Part shown: positions 61,301 to 64,000 of the stretch, piece by piece | Position numbering within the stretch: position 1 is the first letter of the stretch | Layout: the number at the start of each line of letters is the position of its first letter | Source of the DNA: an uncultured Prevotella sp. | GTDB taxonomy: Bacteria; Bacteroidota; Bacteroidia; Bacteroidales; Bacteroidaceae | DNA: 64,000 nt | Direction: 5' to 3' | NCBI GenBank assembly: GCA_946405145.1 | Contig: CAMJGE010000007.1 | Span: forward strand, 60,482-124,481 | Position numbers and translations under genes: made by a program | Notes under the pieces: model-generated | Seen by the model: the letters and a program-made list of their open reading frames with translations, nothing else | The model's database searches: none | Told to the model about the DNA's origin: nothing

Positions 61301-64000
61301 GTGCGAGAGCCATGATTGGCGAGAATGGCCTTGGTGCCAACCCAGATTATCCTAATGGCAATACGAGTGTCAGAATTGGCAATGGCACAGTAAATGGTAA
61401 TGTCTATGGCGGTGGTATGGTTGGTCGCGTGGAAAAGAATACAGTGGTGACAATCGGTCTTGAAGGTACACCCACAAGTGAACCAGAGATTATAGGTAAT
61501 GTCTATGGTGGTGGTCAGGGTGAAAAGCACCATGGGTATGCAGGTCTGGTGCGTGGCAACCCAACAGTCACTATTCAGGGTAATGCCAAGGTGAGAAAGA
61601 GTGTCTATGGTGGTGGTGAGATTGCTTCGGTGGCAAGATATAAGGTTGCAGCAGACGAGACAGAAGCAGCAGCACATGGCGTAGAAGTCGGTATGCCATA
61701 CGTTTTGGCAAACGCTAACAGTGGAAAGTGTACCGTTACTATCAAAGGCAATGCCGAAATTGGTCCAGATGATGCAATGAAAATGTATCATTCGAATATA
61801 ACGGATGGAACGGATAAGCCAGATGATTATGGTCATGTGTTCGGTGCTGGTAGGGGAGTTCTGCCTGAGATTTTTACTTATCAGGGTAATGATAAACCCT
61901 ATCGTATAGATAATGATGGTAACAAGGAATCTTATGATAATGAGAATGATTATTTTGCATTCATTCAAACCTTGGCCCTGTCAACCGATACTCATGTGAC
62001 TATAGATGGTAATGCTTTCGTTAAGGGCTCCGTCTATGGCGGCAGTGAGAATGGACTTGTGCAATACGATACGTATGTGACTATAAACAGTGGACAGATT
62101 GGTTGTGGTAAGAATGCGACAACACCTTATGAAGATGAGGTATGGGCAGACGATTATACGCCATCAGTTGACTTGGAGTGCGCCAGTTGGGATTATGGAA
62201 AGGATACAAATGGCGATACCAAGAAAGACCAGTTTGCGCCATACGACCCGTATGCGAAGTATCTGTATGATGGTAAGTATTATTATGATGAGGCCCACAC
62301 GAAATACGCTGAGGGCGGTGCAAATATCGCAACGGATGGCCATACTTACTACGGAAACGTGTTCGGTGGCGGCTCAGGTAGCGTACCTTATTTTGATACC
62401 CAACAAGGTATCAGTAGATACATTCCTACAGCAGGAGAAGTTAAAGGTAACACAAATGTAACCATCAATGGTGGACATATCCTGACGAACGTCTATGGTG
62501 GTAACGAGGCAACTAATGTGTTGGGTACTGCCAGTGTCACCATGACGGGCGGAACGGTTGGTGTGCCACGTACTGCTCAGCAGATAAAGGATCACCCAGT
62601 GACCTGTTATGTCTTCGGAGCGGGTAAGGGTGACCAGCGTATTTTCTTTAATAAGGAAACGAATGTGAATGATGCTGTTGTCACGATTACAGGCGGTAGA
62701 ATCTACGGATCTGTGTTCGGTGGCGGTGAGGATGGTCACGTGCTGAGAAACACGACGGTTACCATTGGTGATAACGGAACTGGGCCAACGATAGGTACAA
62801 CGGGTACCACGTATGTGGATGGTAACGTGTTCGGTGGTGGACGTGGTTTCGGTGGCGAGGCTCTAACTGCTGGTAACGTGGGTGGTGCTGTTGATTTAAC
62901 CATCAATGGCGGCACTATGCTTGGCTCTATCTATGGCGGTGGACGACTGGCCTCTGTGGGTTATGGCTTGTACTTGGTAGATGAAGAGGTTGGCGGAGTA
63001 AAGCCTTATGGTGTGATGCGTGATGACAATGTAGATGATAAAGGCAATTCTGTTGACAACTTCAAACGAGGATATATTACTGTGACGGTTAATGGTGGTA
63101 CGGTCGGCAAAGAGTTCGCAGACGACGCAGAGGGCGAACATAGTGGTAATGTGTTCGGTGGCTCTATGGGACGTCTCACGAAACTAGATGGTTCTTCTTT
63201 CGATGATCCTAAGCACTGGACATTGTTGGCTACTGCAAAGCAGACCACGGTTAATATCAATGGCGGTACCATCAAGCGCAGCGTCTATGGCGGTGGCGAG
63301 ATGGGTACAATAACAACTAATGCTACTGTGAATGTCTCTGGCGGTATTATCGGAACCACTGGCAAGGGCGGTGCTGAATTTGGTAACGTCTATGGCGGTG
63401 GTAAAGGTTATGTGGATCCTGCTGGTGGCAATTATATGGCAGCTGGTATCATTAAGGGTAATACGACTGTAGCTGTCAGTGGCACGCCTCAAATATTACA
63501 TAATGTATATGGTGGAGGTGCATACGGTTCTGTGGGAACTTTTACAGACTTTGATGATCAAGGATTCCCAACAGCTCTTACTGCCGAAACAGGTACTGCT
63601 AATGTTACCATCACGGGTGGAACCATTGGTAGCACCGGTAAGGATAACGGTATGGTGTTCGGTTCTTCACGCGGTTTAGAAGGCAACCCAGAAACAGATG
63701 CCAATGTCGATAAGATTGCTTGGGTCGGTAATACGATTGTGACGATTGGTACTCAAAATTCAGAAACGGGTCCTTCTATTAAGGGCTCGGTCTATGGCGG
63801 TGGTGAGAATGGACATAACTTCCAAGATGCGTCGGTGACTGTACATAGCGGTACTATTGGTATTCCTGAAGGAGAAGATATTGTCGATAATGGCGGTACG
63901 CCTGACGACACTTCTGATGATATTACCTATTCAGGTGCGCGCTATCCTAACCGTGGTAATGTCTATGGTTCTGGCTGCGGTACGGATACCTATACAGGAA
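52366..64000 (+). CDS. Second giant VYGGG-repeat surface protein (3' end outside window)
   Basis: The frame is open from ATG 52366 to the last base, at least 3878 residues without a stop. A polar N-terminal extension of about 38 residues precedes the signal core (GLRFALSLLLMFLLGINTAWG). Domains: two Ricin-type beta-trefoil-like modules (about 82-228 and 243-405); three chitobiase C-terminal-like repeats with YYTT[DN]G (about 408-635); GLUG-like motifs (about 699-825, YVGGIVGLLDGSSRVINC); an unassigned 825-1600 region containing FYRHLLNSNRELAAWWA; then about 50 VYGGG units from about 1600 onward. It begins 9 bases after the first giant gene and is clearly its partial paralogue. Probably a carbohydrate-binding surface adhesin. 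Confidence 0.88.
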   Translation, partial: MNNNRTIQQKDMHNFFLSQEKNIPALGTKCSHTGNKTGLRFALSLLLMFLLGINTAWGEGPVEITKDTDGNDIIDDSEKKLYMIQTNAFQSFYIAPQSNNTITTNNILGDYMLWYFLDAGEDGGTQYYYIVNNSTGKYIYNHNGNSRGINITDFASLSDANKEKCKFKLVVDNEGGTTGFYNIDVKANQTYYGLNKQNGSANADNPIRLTNDDYIHDSNSKWKFVPFNGTYVWPTPPFKPSTDSDKHFYKISNVSNNGYYVSTDETPEKVTYANTETDRMVWYLKEASSDPWFKYYYIINPSTGGRYMYYNGTAINGSDQADAVSVKEYNSENEDRYQFVVIQAARGDGNSRVTCYAIIPKLLKDQLWKSNSIGSTSVSDGANMGIIKSRGGATYAQWKFEVTDYSTECANPTITFSSTTGKVTITTSTSSPSIFYTTDGTEPSSTNGILYSEPFDLTEETTIKAIVTRAGFTDSEVTTETFYQVATPTIQYNGSNAVSITSATEDATIYYTTNGDDPTTSSTVYSGPLTENISGVTIKAIAVKDGMINSAIGSGSVTLGCANPVFTKNGNNLTISCSFPTGAVIYYTTNGEDPTSSSSPYTSPIPVGPGDVIKAIAIASGYNNSDVITKTIYDDLTPTDGKYLINSQTDFDKFVDMVSTTEGATYHYILKTNVDAGSSITEPFTGTLEADADENGNFYKISGLTHPLFNTINGGTVKNVILYNVNIPSGGTNVGAICGEATGASRIYNCGVLATNSTVEKDKDGYDVITSCGSTIKGSGYVGGIVGLLDGSSRVINCFSYANVIGGNSSTVGGIVGYNNVATTASNLQTMVMNCMFYGEVSGSSVAPIYNGSIITNDGDADGVNNFNYFWAGASYVQSINVYNCALSAETRYLQRFEFYRHLLNSNRELAAWWATDSRDNKDKMAKWVLEPSQIGSTTPYPILKEPGRYRSMVYIDDLQINETAHTGSSNSTGTKLGTISVTVEKGSGNAGDDCPEDASIINSSLTLDILDKDPEHFNFNYYKVQLPYYNDVGTDNYTDNKVVTGWKIVSMSKSAGSFSTGSDASAEVDENGNISLTTPYNFADRNCTAKDIYSETNKRVFSQGAYFDVPEGVTSITIQPYWGKCVYVSDAYPDVVYNQVMSTATNVTTVGGGQHYTNGQTYDINGSSKIVYTKFGGNDGAVKALNSSGTVYDNAIVLVGNFHSLALSDKTDANPYTIMSIDKDKDNEPDYSYILRFNDRVRVHPVRVDFLNVIGLGMAQKTTGGQGTYNLGIMQPLGWFESTNTSLFRFTQFEYDRSTRSSAPMILHGGVIEQWVTVAETAGNVTAANAVDYYHVGSNVWFKEFHIGAHQDRQQVVSSHPPISVTGGDFDIFYLTGMYNTPNTNYNDNAECYINGGRFGKVAGTGMQGIGGFTMNGTTKTNYSNGNIIWQIDNADIDEFYAGGINAAHIAEGNIWTVIRNSRVDQFCGGPKFGNMNSDKKVVTNATNCTFRTFFGAGYGGNSYNREYPTNKYNDYNYGWNDWLKSVYKKEYKDAFKGVSTRIDYQFIPKSDNTLNVGRLFVDYISFSLATTHDVTSKLTDCTITISPLGRLSISDDYQCLGSFYGGGSLGMVDGPVKSTLTNCIVEGNVFGGGYSATLPTVAVMKNSFQSEPKYDTNTGAYTEGILPSTESYTWEQVTEAEFSSKQIDTGKNILYTTENLTGLGAVTGNVTLTIDGNTTLTNGKRMSVAHSVYGGGEESNVEGNTSVNITGGTITENVFGGGKGSDDNFTCDKAMVGVNDDGACDDPASNENKDKGTKVSISNGIVNGNVYGGGEVGRVEWNTQVTIGAGEGTPIINGNVFGAGKGKETHGYAALVRGNSTVTIQGNAKVLQNVYGGGEQATVGRYWVKGILTTPCPEETQPTIPDGLPDGMPYHQRRGGICKVVIQGEAQIGPDEGGTEIAGHVFGAGKGVVPNFIASGEGASQKMIKGDENNPDRLVEFDSEDAYLEFLQTLALVTNTEVKIDGDAKVKGSVYGGSESGYVQHNTNVLVSGGTIGTADQGGAFYGNVYGGGKGDAEHTGSTNNYLAAGIVKGYTNVKVEDGTILHNIYGGGAYGSVGIFDYDANGMPTGLNANAPENSGKTEIFITGGTIGTTGEENGMIFGSSRGDVGAPGSIHDKLAWVYDTHVAIGDTTENATITTATPLIRGSIYGGGENGHNFRNSYVRINGGTIGISDTSIDGGAAYPYRGNVYGGGCGTDKYDNNTKYNPKAGIVQGNAFVNMTGGFVVHNVYGAGAMGSVGTDTSGGKTTVSVSGGRIGYDGSNNGNVYGAARGDLEATDNVAQVRETAVNINYTTTPSADNEGKTVQLIAGSVFGGGEAGTVKECVAVNMTGGLVLKDVYGGGALAHTQTSNWNSTNNTWAEGKTSASNTTTVRLTGGTISGDAYGGGLGQKTGVNGATSDIPAYVYGDVLLDLNGTTSIDGNTHKPLTTGTATTNESGCAVSQIFGCNNINGSPKGDVMVHVYATQNANATRIANPTEGEQTAKVKARYDVNAVYGGGNMAAYNPVSPYTTSNTSGAKTQVIIEGCDETSIETVYGGGNAAAVPETNVVIKAAYEIQAVFGGGNGKDNLPNGDPNPGADIGTLDQGSTTYGTGNANSVLKGGYIHEAYGGSNTKGIVKGNLNQTSDPEGDCELILEKVVGAGKYADIDGDVNMTLSCQPSRKVPELFAGADEANVNGNITLNITNGHFGKVFGGNNLGGAVKGKITVNVEETGCQPIRIDELYLGGNEAAYSVYGYYESDEVHPVTGKKILKPRTAEMHAITDPSAEGYKAPDTNPDADATHSFPYAQPELNIISCTSIGKVFGGGYGEGAMMYADPTVNINMIQGTATGSLSGIGAIGDVYGGGNAAKIIGNTTVNIGTDKTALGANITGNVYGGGNLADVTGNTYVNICAEYDNETEKFVAVAEGTSGVTIGGNVFGGGKGEAAESGDDAFLCARAMIGENGLGANPDYPNGNTSVRIGNGTVNGNVYGGGMVGRVEKNTVVTIGLEGTPTSEPEIIGNVYGGGQGEKHHGYAGLVRGNPTVTIQGNAKVRKSVYGGGEIASVARYKVAADETEAAAHGVEVGMPYVLANANSGKCTVTIKGNAEIGPDDAMKMYHSNITDGTDKPDDYGHVFGAGRGVLPEIFTYQGNDKPYRIDNDGNKESYDNENDYFAFIQTLALSTDTHVTIDGNAFVKGSVYGGSENGLVQYDTYVTINSGQIGCGKNATTPYEDEVWADDYTPSVDLECASWDYGKDTNGDTKKDQFAPYDPYAKYLYDGKYYYDEAHTKYAEGGANIATDGHTYYGNVFGGGSGSVPYFDTQQGISRYIPTAGEVKGNTNVTINGGHILTNVYGGNEATNVLGTASVTMTGGTVGVPRTAQQIKDHPVTCYVFGAGKGDQRIFFNKETNVNDAVVTITGGRIYGSVFGGGEDGHVLRNTTVTIGDNGTGPTIGTTGTTYVDGNVFGGGRGFGGEALTAGNVGGAVDLTINGGTMLGSIYGGGRLASVGYGLYLVDEEVGGVKPYGVMRDDNVDDKGNSVDNFKRGYITVTVNGGTVGKEFADDAEGEHSGNVFGGSMGRLTKLDGSSFDDPKHWTLLATAKQTTVNINGGTIKRSVYGGGEMGTITTNATVNVSGGIIGTTGKGGAEFGNVYGGGKGYVDPAGGNYMAAGIIKGNTTVAVSGTPQILHNVYGGGAYGSVGTFTDFDDQGFPTALTAETGTANVTITGGTIGSTGKDNGMVFGSSRGLEGNPETDANVDKIAWVGNTIVTIGTQNSETGPSIKGSVYGGGENGHNFQDASVTVHSGTIGIPEGEDIVDNGGTPDDTSDDITYSGARYPNRGNVYGSGCGTDTYTG
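52443..52474 (+). repeat. GGGAACA hairpin/22-nt direct repeat in the second giant gene
   Basis: GGGAACA (52443-52449), AAA, TGTTCCC (52453-52459) forms a perfect 7-bp hairpin. GGGAACAAAA recurs exactly 22 bases later (52465-52474). It lies in the codons of the N-terminal extension preceding the signal peptide core. Confidence 0.75.
53587..54270 (+). repeat. Three chitobiase C-terminal-like domains
   Basis: Three adjacent modules each contain a YYTTxG(x)xP pattern: IFYTTDGTEPSS, IYYTTNGDDPTT and IYYTTNGEDPTS, followed by an IKAI[VA] strand. This matches CHB_HEX_C_1 beta-sandwich domains often found next to carbohydrate-active domains. Confidence 0.75.
57170..64000 (+). repeat. VYGGG repeat region of the second giant protein
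   Basis: About 50 units around [VI][YF]GGG[EGKN], usually followed by a short strand such as VTI.GGTI.G. The blocks at 57480-59100 and 61000-64000 share the same order of unit types and long identical stretches, showing a higher-order duplication. Confidence 0.88.

Noticed and set aside
1..64000. tRNA, rRNA, insertion sequences, prophage or defence genes
   Set aside because: None were recognised. No transposase or integrase motifs, no cloverleaf-like sequences and no CRISPR arrays were seen in the gaps inspected, though a covariance-model search was not possible here.

Overview
The window looks like a Prevotella-type member of the Bacteroidales, at roughly 50% GC. The support is: repeated Bacteroidetes promoters (TAnnTTTG with a TTG/TTTG box about 20 bp upstream), A-rich rather than Shine-Dalgarno start regions, a type V (FimA/Mfa) pilus locus, a DUF3575 protein, a C-terminus resembling a type IX secretion signal, a periplasmic GH8 enzyme, and a DAHP synthase with a C-terminal chorismate mutase as known from Prevotella nigrescens. 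The species cannot be fixed from the sequence alone.

1-5800 holds an aromatic amino acid operon. It runs from a promoter through a Tyr/Phe-rich leader peptide and overlapping antiterminator and terminator helices to pheA, an aminotransferase, aroG-chorismate mutase and tyrA, followed by an EamA permease and an anti-sigma-type ATPase. 5800-14400 is housekeeping: a secreted protein of unknown function, a GlsB-type membrane peptide, an inositol monophosphatase-family enzyme, a J-domain protein, queH, an XRE-cupin regulator with an acyl-CoA synthetase, ffh, folD and a 59-residue TPR protein. 14400-16907 is a minus-strand NarL-type two-component system. 17100-20700 encodes three exported proteins. 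20700-23900 is a 2-oxoacid:ferredoxin oxidoreductase operon. A minus-strand GH8 gene is divergent from ilvD-ilvB-ilvN, which precede a membrane-anchored TPR/AraC regulator.

From 31579 to past the right edge, eight collinear genes form a probable type V pilus and giant-adhesin operon: DUF3575/OmpA protein, fimbrillin-like lipoprotein, FimB/Mfa2-type anchor, three more fimbrillin-like lipoproteins, a 4011-residue protein and a second giant protein (at least 3878 residues, no stop before the window ends). Both giants are built from glycine-rich repeats around [VIL][YF]GGG. The first ends in a probable type IX sorting domain.

The most striking observations are the complete Phe/Tyr attenuator at 342-550, the pair of giant VYGGG-repeat proteins in a pilus operon with a higher-order duplication inside the second, and several families of short tandem repeats. 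These include an RRGTAAAA octamer lying directly in front of five start codons and repeats inside the EamA, ilvD and second giant coding sequences.
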